Origin: Betaproteobacteria bacterium Ga0077532
GTDB taxonomy: Bacteria; Pseudomonadota; Gammaproteobacteria; Burkholderiales; Ga0077523
Assembly (NCBI GenBank): GCA_001464895.1
Contig: LNEE01000027.1
Coordinates: forward strand, 1 to 64,000
Direction of reading: 5' to 3'
DNA: 64,000 nucleotides
Made by a program: the position numbers and the translations under genes. Shown one piece after another: positions 46,641 to 60,066 of this stretch. The notes under the pieces are model-generated. The model saw only the letters and a list, made by a program, of their open reading frames with translations. It was not told where the DNA came from and did no database searches. The first letter of the stretch is position 1. Each line of letters begins with the position of its first letter.

Positions 46641-47987
46641 ATGGATCCCGTGCACGCCAACGCCATCACGCTCGCCGCCGAACTCGACTGGTTCGAGCGC
46701 GTGCTGGAGGCGCGAATCGCGCTCCACTTCGAGCAGCCTGCGGCCGTGGCCGACATCCACGACCTGACGCCGCCCGACCTGACCGGCGATCCGTCGGAGT
46801 ACGCCGCCGTCGTGCACGAGCAGGCGATGGGGTTCGACGAACGCCTGCTGCTCATGCTGGCCCTGGTGCCGCACATCCGGCCGCAGGTGCTCGATCTGCT
46901 CTACGTGCGAAACCGCAATCTCGATCGCGGCTTCACGGAGTTCGGTGGCTGGAAGGGCAAGAGCCACGGCGGCTTCCTCCCGACGTGCGAGACGGCCGCC
47001 TTCCTGATCGCCGGCGAGGACCTCCGCGCACGCTTCGAGGTGATGAAGCTCTTCGAGGAGGATCACTACTTCCGCACGCACGACATGCTCCGCGTGGAGC
47101 ACGCCGACGGCGAGGAGCCGTTCTTCAGCGGCGCGCTGCGCCTCACGGTGGAGGCGCTGCACCGACTCACGTCGGGCGACCGCCGCAAGCCCGACTACGG
47201 CGTCGCGTTCCCGGCGAAGCGGATCACGACGAGCCTCGAATGGGATGACCTCGTCGTCGCCCACGAAGTGCAGGACGAGATCGGCGCCATCAATGCGTGG
47301 ATCCGCCACGGCCCGGCGCTGCTGGACGACTGGGGCCTCGCGAAGTCGATCAAGCCCGGCTATCGCAGCCTCTTCTACGGCCCGCCGGGCACGGGCAAGA
47401 CGCTCACCGCCACGTTGATCGGCAAGCAGGCCGCGGCGGACGTCTATCGGATCGACCTCTCGATGGTGGTCTCGAAGTACATCGGCGAGACGGAGAAGAA
47501 TCTCGCGAACGTGTTCGACCAGGCGCAGAACCGGCACTGGATCCTGTTCTTCGACGAAGCGGATGCGCTCTTCGGCAAGCGCACCGAGACGTCCAGCTCG
47601 AACGACCGGCACGCGAACCAGGAAGTGTCGTATCTCCTGCAGCGGGTCGAGGACTTCCCGGGCGTGGTGATCCTTGCGACGAACCTCAAGGCCAACATCG
47701 ACGAGGCCTTCGCGCGCCGCTTCCAGTCGCTCGTGTACTTCCCCATGCCCGACGCCGACCAGCGCCTGCGCCTCTGGAAAGGCATGGTCGAGAGCGGATG
47801 CCGCCTCGCGGACGACGTCGATCTCGCCATGCTCGCGCAGGACCACGAACTCTCGGGCGGCGCCATCGCCAACGTCATCCGCCACGCCGCGCTCTGCGCG
47901 CTGCGGACGGATCGCGACGCCATCGCCCAGGCGGATCTCCTCCAGGGCATCCGCAAGGAACTCATCAAGGACGGGTGGACCGCGTGA
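46641..47987 (+). CDS. eCIS AAA+ ATPase (Afp15/Pvc15-like)
   Basis: A 448-residue AAA+ ATPase. Walker A GPPGTGKT at 247-254, Walker B ILFFDEADALFG (Asp305, Glu306), a sensor Asn in ILATNLKAN and arginine fingers in FARRFQS are all there. In Afp and PVC the ATPase is needed for stable particles or for loading cargo into the tube. The N-terminal 230 residues form a family-specific domain. It is shorter than the Afp15 relative. The start of the next gene overlaps the stop (GTGA). Confidence 0.93.
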   Translation: MDPVHANAITLAAELDWFERVLEARIALHFEQPAAVADIHDLTPPDLTGDPSEYAAVVHEQAMGFDERLLLMLALVPHIRPQVLDLLYVRNRNLDRGFTEFGGWKGKSHGGFLPTCETAAFLIAGEDLRARFEVMKLFEEDHYFRTHDMLRVEHADGEEPFFSGALRLTVEALHRLTSGDRRKPDYGVAFPAKRITTSLEWDDLVVAHEVQDEIGAINAWIRHGPALLDDWGLAKSIKPGYRSLFYGPPGTGKTLTATLIGKQAAADVYRIDLSMVVSKYIGETEKNLANVFDQAQNRHWILFFDEADALFGKRTETSSSNDRHANQEVSYLLQRVEDFPGVVILATNLKANIDEAFARRFQSLVYFPMPDADQRLRLWKGMVESGCRLADDVDLAMLAQDHELSGGAIANVIRHAALCALRTDRDAIAQADLLQGIRKELIKDGWTA

Positions 47988-50900
47988 ACCTTCCCGCCCG
48001 ACGCCGTCCGGTGATCCATCGCCTGCTTGGCGGCGTGCTCGCGATCGCCTGCGCCACCGGCACGTGGACCGGTGCGGCAACGCCCGAAGCGAAGACCGCT
48101 GCCCCACCACCGACGCAGGCGCGGGTCGCGACCGCGAAGCACGACGCCGCGTGCGCGACCCTGACGTCGCCGACCGCCATCGCCTCGCTCGATCGACGGG
48201 AAGGGCTCGAACTCCAGCAGCGGCTGCGCGACGTCTACCGTGGAGATCCGCAACTGCAGACCAGCCCGGCGAGTGGCCGGAAGCCGCTCATGGACGGCGT
48301 GATCGGGCCGGTCACGCTCACCTGGCTGCAGCGCTTCTGTGTCGAGTTCGATGTGCCCGATCTCGCGGACGGATCCCCAGGCCTCGTCGATACCGTGCAC
48401 GCGTTCGCGGCGACGCTCGAAGCTCACGACCGGCATCGCGACGTCCTCGTCGGCGCGGATCTCGGTCGCTGGATCGCGTCGCTGCCGGCCGCAAAGCGCA
48501 CGCGGGCCGTGACCTCCCGCCTCTTCGGCGGAAACGACGAGATCGTCCAGTTGATGTCGGCATTCGCCGCGCAGGGACCGGAGGCTCCCCCGCGGGAGAT
48601 CGACGAGGCCGCGGTCTACTACGAACTGACCGCGGCGAATCTCGCCACGCTGGCGGCGCCGCGCGTGGCGCTCGACGCGATCGCGAAACTGGCGGATCAG
48701 CCGCCCCTCAACGCCGAGGCGTTCGACACCACGGTCACCGGCCTGCTCGAGGCAGCCGGGCTGCCGGCCGCCGATCTCCTGCCGACGGTCCGCCGCCACG
48801 CCGAACTGCGCACCACGCACCAGATCACTGCCGACGTGATCCAGAGCCTGAAGGTACGTCGCCTGCCGCCGGCCGCGATCGCCCTCGCGCAAGCGGTGCA
48901 GGACCTGCCGTTCCCCGAGCGCGCGGACCTCGCCGGCGCGCTGGACGATGCGATCAAGGCGGCCGCCGACGCTGCACCGGCAGAGGCGCCGATGGAGGCA
49001 CCGTTGGTGGCTCCGACGGCAACCCCCAGTGCACCACCCGCGAGCGCGGCGCCGGAGAAGCCGGCGGCCGCGGCGGACGGCACTCCGACAGTGTCAGCGC
49101 CCCCGCCCGCTCCGGTGGTGGCGCCACCGCCACCGGCTCCGCGTCCGCCCGTGGCACAGAACCTTGCGCCGTTCGCTAAGGAGATCGTCAAGGCATCGGT
49201 CATCCGCAGATCTTTCCAGGTGACCGAAGCCACGGTGGAGGCGCTGGCGGCCGACCCGGACTTCGGAGCGCTGCCGGTATTCCTCGTCGAAACCCTGAAG
49301 AAGCTGCAGGACGTCGAGTACCCCACCGACGCGCTCTTCCGCGCCGCGGTGAATGCCCGGATCGTCGATGCGTTCCTCGACGCCAGCCCGAACTCGCGCT
49401 CCGACAAGACGCTGAAGGCGATGAAGGACATCGAGACGATGGCCCCGCCCGCGGCGTATCTGGACGTCGCCCGGGGCATCGCACGCGAGATCGCCCTCGA
49501 TCGGTACAAGTCGAACCGCGAGATCCGGGACGATCTCGCGAAGAAGATCGCGATCCTCGTGCAGCCGCACCTCACGGCCATCGAGAAGGTCGCCCGCCAG
49601 CGCCACTTCTTCATCCAGGACAAGGTGAGCGTCTGGAACGGCGGCGGATGCGGTTGCGTGCTGGACGATCGCCTGCCCGGGGGCGGCTCGACGCTCGGCG
49701 GACGCACGAGTTCCGGCATCGTCTACGGCCTCTTTCCGGTGTGGCAGACCGGCCGCGAGCAATTGATCGACTTCTCCGTGCTGTCGAGCGTCGGCTACTA
49801 CGCCGTGCCGTTCGACGACACGGGCGCCCTGCAGGACCCACTGTCCAAGCTGGCCAGGAATGACAAGCGCCTCGACTTCGTCGACACGGCACACCAGCAC
49901 GGCGTGCGGGTCGACTGGATCGTGCGACGGGTCGACTGGTCGTCGTGGACGGCGTTGGCCCTGGAGGCGCGGACGCGGGCCTTCGACAACCTGATCGACA
50001 ACATCGAGAAGATGCTGGGGGAGACCAGCGGTCACTGGATGCGGCGGCTCGCGTCCACGCTGTCCCTGGGGGCCATTCCTGCCCCGCACCGCGGCGATGG
50101 CGTCACCCTCTACTTCGACAACTATCCGGACGATCCTCCGTCGATCCAAGCCTTCAAGAACTTCCACCAGAACCTGCACGATCGGTTGCGGATGTCGGTC
50201 GGGGAGAAATACTCCGTCAACCTTCTTTTTCCGGCTTCCGCGCTGGGTACGGGCATCCACGAGTGCGAGCACCTCGCCGAACTGCTGTACGGCCCATCGG
50301 GCACGAAGCCGACGAACACGGGCAAGTTCCTCGTCTTCCTGAGCGAACCGTCCATCGACCGCAAGAAGGACCTGCGCAAGACCATCGAGGACTGCGCATC
50401 GGGCAAGCTTCGCAAGGACCTCCAGCAGAACATCGTCCCGATCATCCAGTACAACGGGTACGACGAACACCAGTTGAAGGACGACGTCGTGTACTTCGAC
50501 TTCAACTTCGGTGGCATCGGGCTGTGGCCGCACCCGGTGGCGTCGGACATGCCTGACGCCGGCGCCCCCAAGGCGCACGTCACCGCCGAGCAGATCGGCG
50601 GCGACATCCGCGAGATCCTGACCGGTGACCGCACCCAGGGCGGCACCGCGCAGAAGAGTCTCGATCGCGTCTGCACGTTCGTGTGCCCCAATCGATGGGT
50701 GTTCCGCGGGCTCTTCGAGATCTTCCTGGCGATCCTGGCGATCTCGTTCGTCGTGCGGCTGACGAACTGCCGGCTCAACTTCGCACTGCAGGCCAGACCC
50801 GCGTACTTCTACCTGTACATGGGCGGAATCGTCGCGCCGACGCTCGTGCTGTTCCTGGCCCTGCTCTACTGCGACCCCGCCTGGGAGAGCATCCGCGAGG

Positions 50901-50992
50901 GCAACATCCCGTTCCTGCTGCTCGCGGTCACGTTCATCGGCTTCGTCATCTGGCTCTACATCGACGCGCGGCGCCAGGCGTCGAAACCGTAG
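47984..50992 (+). CDS. Exported eCIS-operon protein with peptidoglycan-binding-like and GH18-like regions and three C-terminal membrane helices
   Basis: A 1002-residue protein. The N-terminus has a signal peptide or anchor (LLGGVLAIACATGTWTGAAT). Residues about 75-112 (LMDGVIGPVTLTWLQRFC) resemble a peptidoglycan-binding module. A Pro/Ala-rich linker spans about 325-390. Residues about 590-770 resemble a GH18-type barrel: SSVGYYAVPFDD, DTAHQHGVRVDWIVRRVD and, near 704, DGVTLYFDNYP, which sits where GH18 has DGxDxDxE, so the catalytic Glu seems lost. Three hydrophobic helices lie at about 905-925, 938-962 and 974-995. A membrane or cell-wall docking role for the particle is inferred. Confidence 0.7.
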   Translation: MNLPARRRPVIHRLLGGVLAIACATGTWTGAATPEAKTAAPPPTQARVATAKHDAACATLTSPTAIASLDRREGLELQQRLRDVYRGDPQLQTSPASGRKPLMDGVIGPVTLTWLQRFCVEFDVPDLADGSPGLVDTVHAFAATLEAHDRHRDVLVGADLGRWIASLPAAKRTRAVTSRLFGGNDEIVQLMSAFAAQGPEAPPREIDEAAVYYELTAANLATLAAPRVALDAIAKLADQPPLNAEAFDTTVTGLLEAAGLPAADLLPTVRRHAELRTTHQITADVIQSLKVRRLPPAAIALAQAVQDLPFPERADLAGALDDAIKAAADAAPAEAPMEAPLVAPTATPSAPPASAAPEKPAAAADGTPTVSAPPPAPVVAPPPPAPRPPVAQNLAPFAKEIVKASVIRRSFQVTEATVEALAADPDFGALPVFLVETLKKLQDVEYPTDALFRAAVNARIVDAFLDASPNSRSDKTLKAMKDIETMAPPAAYLDVARGIAREIALDRYKSNREIRDDLAKKIAILVQPHLTAIEKVARQRHFFIQDKVSVWNGGGCGCVLDDRLPGGGSTLGGRTSSGIVYGLFPVWQTGREQLIDFSVLSSVGYYAVPFDDTGALQDPLSKLARNDKRLDFVDTAHQHGVRVDWIVRRVDWSSWTALALEARTRAFDNLIDNIEKMLGETSGHWMRRLASTLSLGAIPAPHRGDGVTLYFDNYPDDPPSIQAFKNFHQNLHDRLRMSVGEKYSVNLLFPASALGTGIHECEHLAELLYGPSGTKPTNTGKFLVFLSEPSIDRKKDLRKTIEDCASGKLRKDLQQNIVPIIQYNGYDEHQLKDDVVYFDFNFGGIGLWPHPVASDMPDAGAPKAHVTAEQIGGDIREILTGDRTQGGTAQKSLDRVCTFVCPNRWVFRGLFEIFLAILAISFVVRLTNCRLNFALQARPAYFYLYMGGIVAPTLVLFLALLYCDPAWESIREGNIPFLLLAVTFIGFVIWLYIDARRQASKP

Positions 50993-51003
50993 CGCACATC
51001 GCC

Positions 51004-51656
51004 ATGGATCCCGTCGCCCGCGCCACCGTGCTCGATTTCCACCGCCACCGCATCGGCGTGTTCGGCGCCGGTTCGGTCGAGAGCCTGGGCTGGCGCGACG
51101 CCGCCAGTCAGCAGCGCCGCTTTTCCGTGATCGCCGACGCCTGCGACTTCGACGGCACCAGCGTGCTCGACATCGGCTGCGGCCGAGGCGATCTCAGGGC
51201 GTTCCTCGACGCGCGGGCCCACGACTTCTCGTACCTCGGACTCGAGCACGTTCCGGCGTTCGTCGAGGAAGCACGCAGCAGGTACGCAATGCATCCTCGT
51301 ACCATGTTCGTGCAATGCGATTTCAGCGCCGTGGCGCTCCCATCCGCCGACCACGTCGTGGCATCCGGCGCGTTGGCGTATCGCTGCCCCGACCCCGACT
51401 TCCACCTGACGATGATCCGGCGCATGTTCGAGGCAGCGCGGCACACCGTCGTCTTCAATCTCCTCGACGCCACTGCCTTCCCCGAGCATCCGCTGCTCGT
51501 GGGCCGTGACCGGCGGGAGGTCCTCGAACTCTGTCGATCGCTCTCGCCGCACGTCGAATTGATCGACGGATATCTCGAAGAAGATTTCACCATCTGTGTA
51601 CGACGAGCCCCCACCGAGGCAGGCCCCGGGGACCTCAATTCGACGGAGAACCCACG

Positions 51657-51660
<4 letters not shown>
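51004..51660 (+). CDS. SAM-dependent methyltransferase in the eCIS operon
   Basis: A 218-residue class I methyltransferase. Motif I is VLDIGCGRGDLRAFL, followed by the acidic end of strand 2 (YLGLEHVPAFVEEA), motif around FVQCDFSAV and a post-motif VVASGALAYRC. There is no sign of a DNA-methylase catalytic motif (NPPY or PC), so a protein or small molecule substrate is more likely. It lies 11 bp after the exported protein and overlaps the effector start by four bases (ATGA). Close coupling suggests action on the effector or on a particle protein. Confidence 0.85.
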
Positions 51661-53519
<1,859 letters not shown>

Positions 53520-53559
53520 TCGCGGGGGTCTGGCGGCGACCTCGACACCCGCGCGGCAT

Positions 53560-54318
53560 TCAAGGGCTAGTGGTAACCGTCAGCGGCAACAGAGTCGGAT
53601 CGCCATACCACGCCGTCACAGACTCCCCCGTGTTGTCGGTGTCGGTGGCCACGGCCACCGCGATGATCGGTGGGGCTTCCTCCCCAAAGGCCGCGCGGAA
53701 GTCCGCGGCAACGTCGCGCTCCACCGTCACCCACTGCCCGGCGCGCGTCGCCCCTGACGTCGCGACGATCATGCGCATCCGATCGGTGAACGGGCTCCAC
53801 GCGGACGAACCCTCGGGCGCCCGCGCATCCCAGACGTAGCAGAGCGCAGCGGCCGGGACGGCGTCGCCGTACAGCGTCCGCGCGAGTTTCAGCTTCATCC
53901 GGGTCGCGAAGGGAAGTCTCGTCACGTCGTAGTCGAACAGCACGTACACGCGCGCCGCGAAGTCGTCGCCGCGCTTCGTTCCGAACACACCCTGGTCCAC
54001 GACGCGGCTCACCTTCCATCGCCAGGTGAGGCGAGGGTTCGCTCGGGGATCGACACGAAGACGATGCGTGAGGCCCGCCATCGATGCCTGTGCATCGGCC
54101 TGCAGTACGCGGACACCTCCGTCGTCCACGATCCGGTAGATCGTCGTGCGCGGCACCTTCGGCAGCTTCGTCACTTCCCAGCCGGGTGGCACATCCGCTT
54201 CCAGAGGTGCGGTTGCGAACGGCGCGATGTGCAGCCCCTCCGCAAGCGCTGCGGGCCCCATCGTCGAAGCCACGCAGACGGCGCACGCCGTCGCAACGCG
54301 TGCGACACGGCTCCACAC
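53560..54318 (-). CDS. DUF3047 exported protein
   Basis: About 252 residues from GTG 54318. The signal peptide is VATACAVCVASTMGPAALAEG. The mature part shows the DUF3047 pattern: PPGWEVTKLPKVPRTTIYRIV, LTWRWKVSRVVDQGVF, DDFAARVYVLFDYD and the end VAVATDTDNTGESVTAWYGD. The family is periplasmic and of unknown function. The start lies 15 bp after the terminator of the upstream patD gene, so it probably has its own transcript or depends on read-through. Its 3' end converges on the effector gene with 40 bp between. Confidence 0.8.
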   Translation of the reverse strand: MWSRVARVATACAVCVASTMGPAALAEGLHIAPFATAPLEADVPPGWEVTKLPKVPRTTIYRIVDDGGVRVLQADAQASMAGLTHRLRVDPRANPRLTWRWKVSRVVDQGVFGTKRGDDFAARVYVLFDYDVTRLPFATRMKLKLARTLYGDAVPAAALCYVWDARAPEGSSAWSPFTDRMRMIVATSGATRAGQWVTVERDVAADFRAAFGEEAPPIIAVAVATDTDNTGESVTAWYGDPTLLPLTVTTSP

Positions 54319-54333
54319 CCGCGCGGAAACGAA

Positions 54334-54354
54334 AACGGGCCCCGAGGGCCCGTT
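54334..54354 (-). terminator. Rho-independent terminator after patD
   Basis: A 9-bp stem, AACGGGCCC and its complement, with a 3-base loop is followed on the minus strand by TTTTCGTTT. It lies 23 bp after the patD stop and just before the DUF3047 start. Confidence 0.7.
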
Positions 54355-54377
54355 CCGATCATCGTGGCGAGTGCCGA

Positions 54378-55805
54378 TCAACCGAGATTCACCATCACGT
54401 GGCGCACGACCGTGTAGTCCTCGAGGCCGTACATCGACATGTCCTTCCCGTAGCCGGACTGCTTCATGCCGCCGTGGGGCATCTCGTTGGTGAGCATGAA
54501 GTGGGTGTTGATCCACGTCGCACCGTACTGCAGCCGGGAGGCCACCTTCATCGCGCGCGAGACGTCGCGCGTCCACACGGACGACGCGAGGCCGTAGTCG
54601 GAATCGTTGGCCCAGGCCACCGCGTCGTCGGCATCGGTGAAGCGGGTCACGGACACGACGGGGCCGAAGACCTCGCGACGCACGATCTCGTCGTCCTGCA
54701 ACGCACCCGCGACGACGGTGGGTTCGTAAAAGAAGCCCGCGCCGGCGACCGTCGTGCCACCGGTCACGACTTCCATGTGCTTGGTGGCGGCCGCACGATC
54801 GACGAAGCCCGCGACGCGCTCGCGCTGCCGGGCGGAGATGACCGGCCCAAGCTCGGTCGCATCGTCCTCCGGGGCACCGACCTTCAGGGTGCCGACCGCC
54901 GAAGCGAGGTCCGCCACCAGCTTGTCGTAGATCTTCGCGCCAGCATAGACGCGGCAGGCGGCCGTGCAGTCCTGGCCCGCGTTGTAGAAGCCGAACGTGC
55001 GCAGACCGTTCACCACGGCGTCCAGATCGGCGTCGTCGAAGACGATCACCGGGGCCTTGCCGCCGAGTTCGAGATGAGTGCGCTTCAGCGTGGGCACGGC
55101 GGCCTGCAGCACGGCCTGACCCGTGGCAACGCTGCCGGTCAGCGAAACCATGGCGACCTTCGCATGGGAGATGAGCGGTTGACCGACCGTGGCGCCGCGA
55201 CCGTGCACGACGTTGACCACCCCGGGCGGGAAGACGTCCGCGAGGATCTTCGCGACCTTCAGCGTGGAGAGCGGCGTCAGTTCGGAGGGCTTCAGGATGA
55301 TCGTGTTGCCGGCCGCCAGGGCAGGCGCGATCTTCCAGGCAGCCATCATGAGCGGGTAGTTCCAGGGGGCGATCTGGGCGACGACCCCGATCGGATCGCG
55401 CCGGATCATGCTCGTGTGACCCGCGAGGTACTCCTTGGTCGCACTGCCCGACAGGCAACGGGCCGCACCGGCGAAGTAGCGGAACACATCGGCGACGGCG
55501 GGCAGTTCGTCACCGAGCGCGCGGGCGAGCGGCTTGCCGCAGTTGAGGGACTCGATCCGCGCGATGGCGTCGGCCTCGTCGTCGATCCGTTGCGCGAGTT
55601 TCAGCAGCAGCATCGAGCGCTCGGCGGGGGTCGTCCAGGCCCAGGTGTCGAAGGCCTTCGCCGCCGCCGACACCGCGGCGTCTATCTGGCCAGGGCTCGC
55701 CTCCGCGATGCTCACGATGGGCTTGCCCGTCGCAGGATTGAGGACCGGCAGGCTCTCGCCGTCGCCCGTCACGAACTTGCCGCCGATCAGCAGTTGGGTA
55801 TCCAT
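54378..55805 (-). CDS. patD: Gamma-aminobutyraldehyde dehydrogenase (PatD/YdcW-like)
   Basis: A 475-residue NAD-dependent aldehyde dehydrogenase. Catalytic Cys lies in [12 protein letters not shown], catalytic Glu in LELGGKAP, and the oxyanion Asn in PWNYPLMMA. The start [11 protein letters not shown] and overall length match PatD, which oxidises 4-aminobutanal from putrescine to GABA. Placement directly after a YdcSTUV-type transporter (39 bp) supports this substrate. No putrescine aminotransferase gene (patA) lies in the window. Confidence 0.88.
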   Translation of the reverse strand: MDTQLLIGGKFVTGDGESLPVLNPATGKPIVSIAEASPGQIDAAVSAAAKAFDTWAWTTPAERSMLLLKLAQRIDDEADAIARIESLNCGKPLARALGDELPAVADVFRYFAGAARCLSGSATKEYLAGHTSMIRRDPIGVVAQIAPWNYPLMMAAWKIAPALAAGNTIILKPSELTPLSTLKVAKILADVFPPGVVNVVHGRGATVGQPLISHAKVAMVSLTGSVATGQAVLQAAVPTLKRTHLELGGKAPVIVFDDADLDAVVNGLRTFGFYNAGQDCTAACRVYAGAKIYDKLVADLASAVGTLKVGAPEDDATELGPVISARQRERVAGFVDRAAATKHMEVVTGGTTVAGAGFFYEPTVVAGALQDDEIVRREVFGPVVSVTRFTDADDAVAWANDSDYGLASSVWTRDVSRAMKVASRLQYGATWINTHFMLTNEMPHGGMKQSGYGKDMSMYGLEDYTVVRHVMVNLG

Positions 55806-55844
55806 GGGTCTTCCTCTCTCAGCTTCGAATGGGTCCCGGCGCGC

Positions 55845-56666
55845 TCACTTCACGCTGCCGGCGACGTCCTGGGTGTCACGGGTCAGCCAGAAGGCGCCGA
55901 CGATGGGCAGGAAGGTCACGGCGATCACGAACACGGCCACGACGTTCGTCACCGGACGATCCCGCGGGCGTACCAGTTCCGACAGCATCCAGATGGGCAG
56001 CGTGCTCTGCTGCCCCGCCGTGAAGGTCGTCACGATCACCTCGTCGAACGACAGCGCGAAGGCAAGCATGCCGCCTGCCAGAAGTGCCGTCGCGATGTTT
56101 GGAAGGATCACATGCCGGAGCGTCTGGAACGCGTCGGCACCGAGATCCATCGAGGCTTCGATCAGCGCACGGCTCGTGCGGCGGAACCGCGCAAGCACGT
56201 TGTTGTAGACCACCACGATGCAGAACGTCGCGTGGCCGATCACGATGGTCCAGAAGCTGAACGGGATCTCGGTCAGGCTGATGGCCGATCGCAGCGCGAT
56301 GCCCGTGATGATGCCTGGCAGCGCAATGGGCAGCACCACGAGCAGCGAGACGGCCTCGCGTCCGAAGAAGCGGCTGCGCCACACCGCGGCGGCCGCGAGC
56401 GTGCCCAGCACCAGTGCTACCGCGGTCGAGGTCGCCGCAACCTGCACCGAGAGGGTGAGCGCTTCGCGGATGTCGTTCCGCTGCAGGGCGACGCCGAACC
56501 ATTTCGTCGTGAACCCGGGGATCGGGAAGACGAAGCTCTTCGACTCCGAACTGAACGCGTAGAGCACGATGATCGCGAGCGGGACGTGCAGGAACAGGAG
56601 TCCCGCGAGTGCGGCCACCTTGAGAGGAATGCCGGCGCGGGGACCACGGCGGGTGTCAGAGCGCAT
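55845..56666 (-). CDS. ydcV: Polyamine ABC transporter permease (YdcV-like)
   Basis: A 273-residue inner membrane permease with six hydrophobic segments (first [20 protein letters not shown]). The EAA loop reads [21 protein letters not shown], which contacts the ATPase. It belongs to the PotC/YdcV group. It overlaps the upstream permease gene by 11 bases, which points to coupled translation. Confidence 0.92.
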   Translation of the reverse strand: MRSDTRRGPRAGIPLKVAALAGLLFLHVPLAIIVLYAFSSESKSFVFPIPGFTTKWFGVALQRNDIREALTLSVQVAATSTAVALVLGTLAAAAVWRSRFFGREAVSLLVVLPIALPGIITGIALRSAISLTEIPFSFWTIVIGHATFCIVVVYNNVLARFRRTSRALIEASMDLGADAFQTLRHVILPNIATALLAGGMLAFALSFDEVIVTTFTAGQQSTLPIWMLSELVRPRDRPVTNVVAVFVIAVTFLPIVGAFWLTRDTQDVAGSVK

Positions 56667-57597
56667 CGAAGGCCCCCAGCCGTTTCGCGATCGAGAGGTA
56701 CACGCCCATGATCACGATGGGCACGATGGTGAACGCCGCCGCCATCGGGATGTTGCCCGCCACGCCCTGATGCGAGTAGACGGCCTGCCCCAGGAACGGC
56801 GTGGACTGCCCGATGATCCCGGGGATGATGTAGTCGCCCAGCGTGAGCGAGAAAGTGAAGATCGACCCCGCGACCACGCCGGGAAACGCCAGCGGCAGGA
56901 TCACGTGGCGGAAGGTACTGCCGGGCGTGGCGCCGAGATCCCCGGACGCCTCGATGACGGACGCCGGCACCCGCTCGAGCGCCGCGATGATCGGCAGGAT
57001 CATGAAGGGTACCCAGATGTACACGAACACGATGAAGGTGCCGAGGTACGACGTCGACAGCGACGGCCCGCCGACGACGGGGAGATCGAGCACCGCTGCC
57101 AGCACACCATCGAGCCCGAGGTGCACGGCGAACCAGTTCACGATGCCTTCCTTCGCGAGGATCAGCTTCCACGAGTACACGCGCACGAGGTAGCTCGACC
57201 AGAGCGGCAGCATCACGCCGAGGTAGATGAGAGCCTTGAGTTTCGGACCGGCGTACCGCACGGCGTAGTACGCGATCGGGAAAGCGACGAACGTGCAGCC
57301 GACGGTGACGCACGCGGCCATCACGACCGTGCGGATCACGATGTCGTGATTGGCCGGATTGGTGACGAACTCTCGGTACGTGGACAACGAGAACTCGCGG
57401 ATCACCACGCCCGAGAACTCGTCGATGGAGAAGAAGCTCTGTGCGAGCAGGGAGAAGAGCGATCCGAGATAGACGATGCCGAGCCACGCGAGCGGCGGCG
57501 CGAGCAGCAGAAAAAGCGTGAGGCGATGGTCCAGGTAGAGACGCGTGGACAGCCGCCGCAAGGGCCCGCCGGCCGGGAACGTGACCGACGCTGTCAT
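56656..57597 (-). CDS. ydcU: Polyamine ABC transporter permease (YdcU-like)
   Basis: A 313-residue permease of the PotB/YdcU group. The first membrane helix is [17 protein letters not shown], and the EAA loop is [21 protein letters not shown]. It pairs with YdcV to form the channel. ATG 57597 overlaps the ATPase stop (ATGA) and is preferred to the longer open frame to 57792. Confidence 0.92.
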   Translation of the reverse strand: MTASVTFPAGGPLRRLSTRLYLDHRLTLFLLLAPPLAWLGIVYLGSLFSLLAQSFFSIDEFSGVVIREFSLSTYREFVTNPANHDIVIRTVVMAACVTVGCTFVAFPIAYYAVRYAGPKLKALIYLGVMLPLWSSYLVRVYSWKLILAKEGIVNWFAVHLGLDGVLAAVLDLPVVGGPSLSTSYLGTFIVFVYIWVPFMILPIIAALERVPASVIEASGDLGATPGSTFRHVILPLAFPGVVAGSIFTFSLTLGDYIIPGIIGQSTPFLGQAVYSHQGVAGNIPMAAAFTIVPIVIMGVYLSIAKRLGAFDAL

Positions 57598-58664
57598 GCG
57601 CTCTCCGAGAGCGGCTGCACGTGCCGGCGTTCCACCTGCAGTTGCACGGGCGCACCGGGCTCGCGCCCGGGCCGCGCCGCACCACCGTCGAGATTCTGCT
57701 CGACGACGGCGAGTTCGCCACCCTCCACTTCCACCACGACGCGCACGGTGGCGCCGAGATAGGTGGTACCCGTCACGCGCCCCTCCAGCCACACGTGGCC
57801 GGGCTCGGGCGGCGCGTCGGCGGCGACGATGCGGATACGCTCGGGCCGCACGGCGTACTGACCCGGAAAGCCACCGAGGCGCTGCGCGAGGTAGCCTTCC
57901 ACCAGGTTGGTCTGGCCGACGAAGCCGGCCACGAAGGCGCTCGCCGGATGGTCGTACACCTCGGCGGGCGTGCCGATCTGCTCGATGCGCCCGCGATTGA
58001 ACACGGCCAGGCGATCGCTCATCGCAAGCGCTTCGCCCTGGTCGTGGGTGACGTAGATGAACGTGATGCCGACGCGACGCTGCAGGCTCTTCAGCTCGTG
58101 CTGCATCTGTTCGCGCAGCTTGAGATCGAGCGCACCGAGCGGTTCGTCGAGCAGGAGCACGCGCGGATGATTCACCAGCGCCCGCGCCAAAGCCACACGC
58201 TGCCGCTGTCCGCCCGAGAGCTGACTCGGCTTGCGATCGCGATAGCCCTCCAGCCGCACCATCGCGAGCATCTCGTCCGCCAAACGCGCCCGCTCCGCCT
58301 TCGCGACCTTGCGGATCATGGGTCCGTACTCCACGTTCTCCCCCACGGTCATGTGGGGGAAGAGCGCGTAGTCCTGGAACACCGTGTTCACGTCGCGCAG
58401 GTACGGCGGCGTGCCCGAAACGTCGGCACCGTGGACGGCGATGGTGCCGCGCGTGGGCTGCTCGAATCCGGCAATGAGCCTCAGGCAGGTGGTCTTGCCC
58501 GAGCCCGAGGGGCCCAGCATCGAGAAGAACTCGCCGTCGGCGATGTCGAAACTGACATCGTCGACGGCGCGAACATCCCCGAAGAGGCGGCTGACACCGG
58601 TGAAGCGGACGGCCGGCGTGCCGTCACCCGGCCCGGGTGACGGTCCGTGGTGGGGAGACTGCAC
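57594..58664 (-). CDS. ydcT: Polyamine ABC transporter ATP-binding protein (YdcT/PotA-like)
   Basis: A 356-residue ATPase starting with GTG 58664. Walker [10 protein letters not shown] loop [11 protein letters not shown], signature LSGGQRQR, Walker [13 protein letters not shown] and switch His in VTHDQ are all present. The C-terminal TOBE-type domain ([10 protein letters not shown]) is that of the PotA/CUT1 group. It drives uptake through YdcUV. Confidence 0.94.
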   Translation of the reverse strand: MQSPHHGPSPGPGDGTPAVRFTGVSRLFGDVRAVDDVSFDIADGEFFSMLGPSGSGKTTCLRLIAGFEQPTRGTIAVHGADVSGTPPYLRDVNTVFQDYALFPHMTVGENVEYGPMIRKVAKAERARLADEMLAMVRLEGYRDRKPSQLSGGQRQRVALARALVNHPRVLLLDEPLGALDLKLREQMQHELKSLQRRVGITFIYVTHDQGEALAMSDRLAVFNRGRIEQIGTPAEVYDHPASAFVAGFVGQTNLVEGYLAQRLGGFPGQYAVRPERIRIVAADAPPEPGHVWLEGRVTGTTYLGATVRVVVEVEGGELAVVEQNLDGGAARPGREPGAPVQLQVERRHVQPLSESA

Positions 58665-58667
58665 GTC

Positions 58668-59867
<1,200 letters not shown>

Positions 59868-60066
59868 GGCGAATCTCCTGGGGTGGCTGGGAACGAACCT
59901 GTCAGGGCTGGGAACTGCCGGCGCCGGAAGCGCCTGACACCGGACAATAGAAGAAAGGTGCGGTGAAAGGTACGCCGGAACCGCTGGTGACGACACGCCT
60001 CTGCGGGCGCTTGCGGGTGTGAAGGAAATGGGTCGGGGGCATGATCGGCCGGACGATCGTCGGGGG

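Noticed and set aside
53567..54316. Alternative 249-codon frame in the DUF3047 region
   Set aside because: The DUF3047 pattern and signal peptide are in the other phase (53560-54318); this frame is Arg-rich and motif-free.
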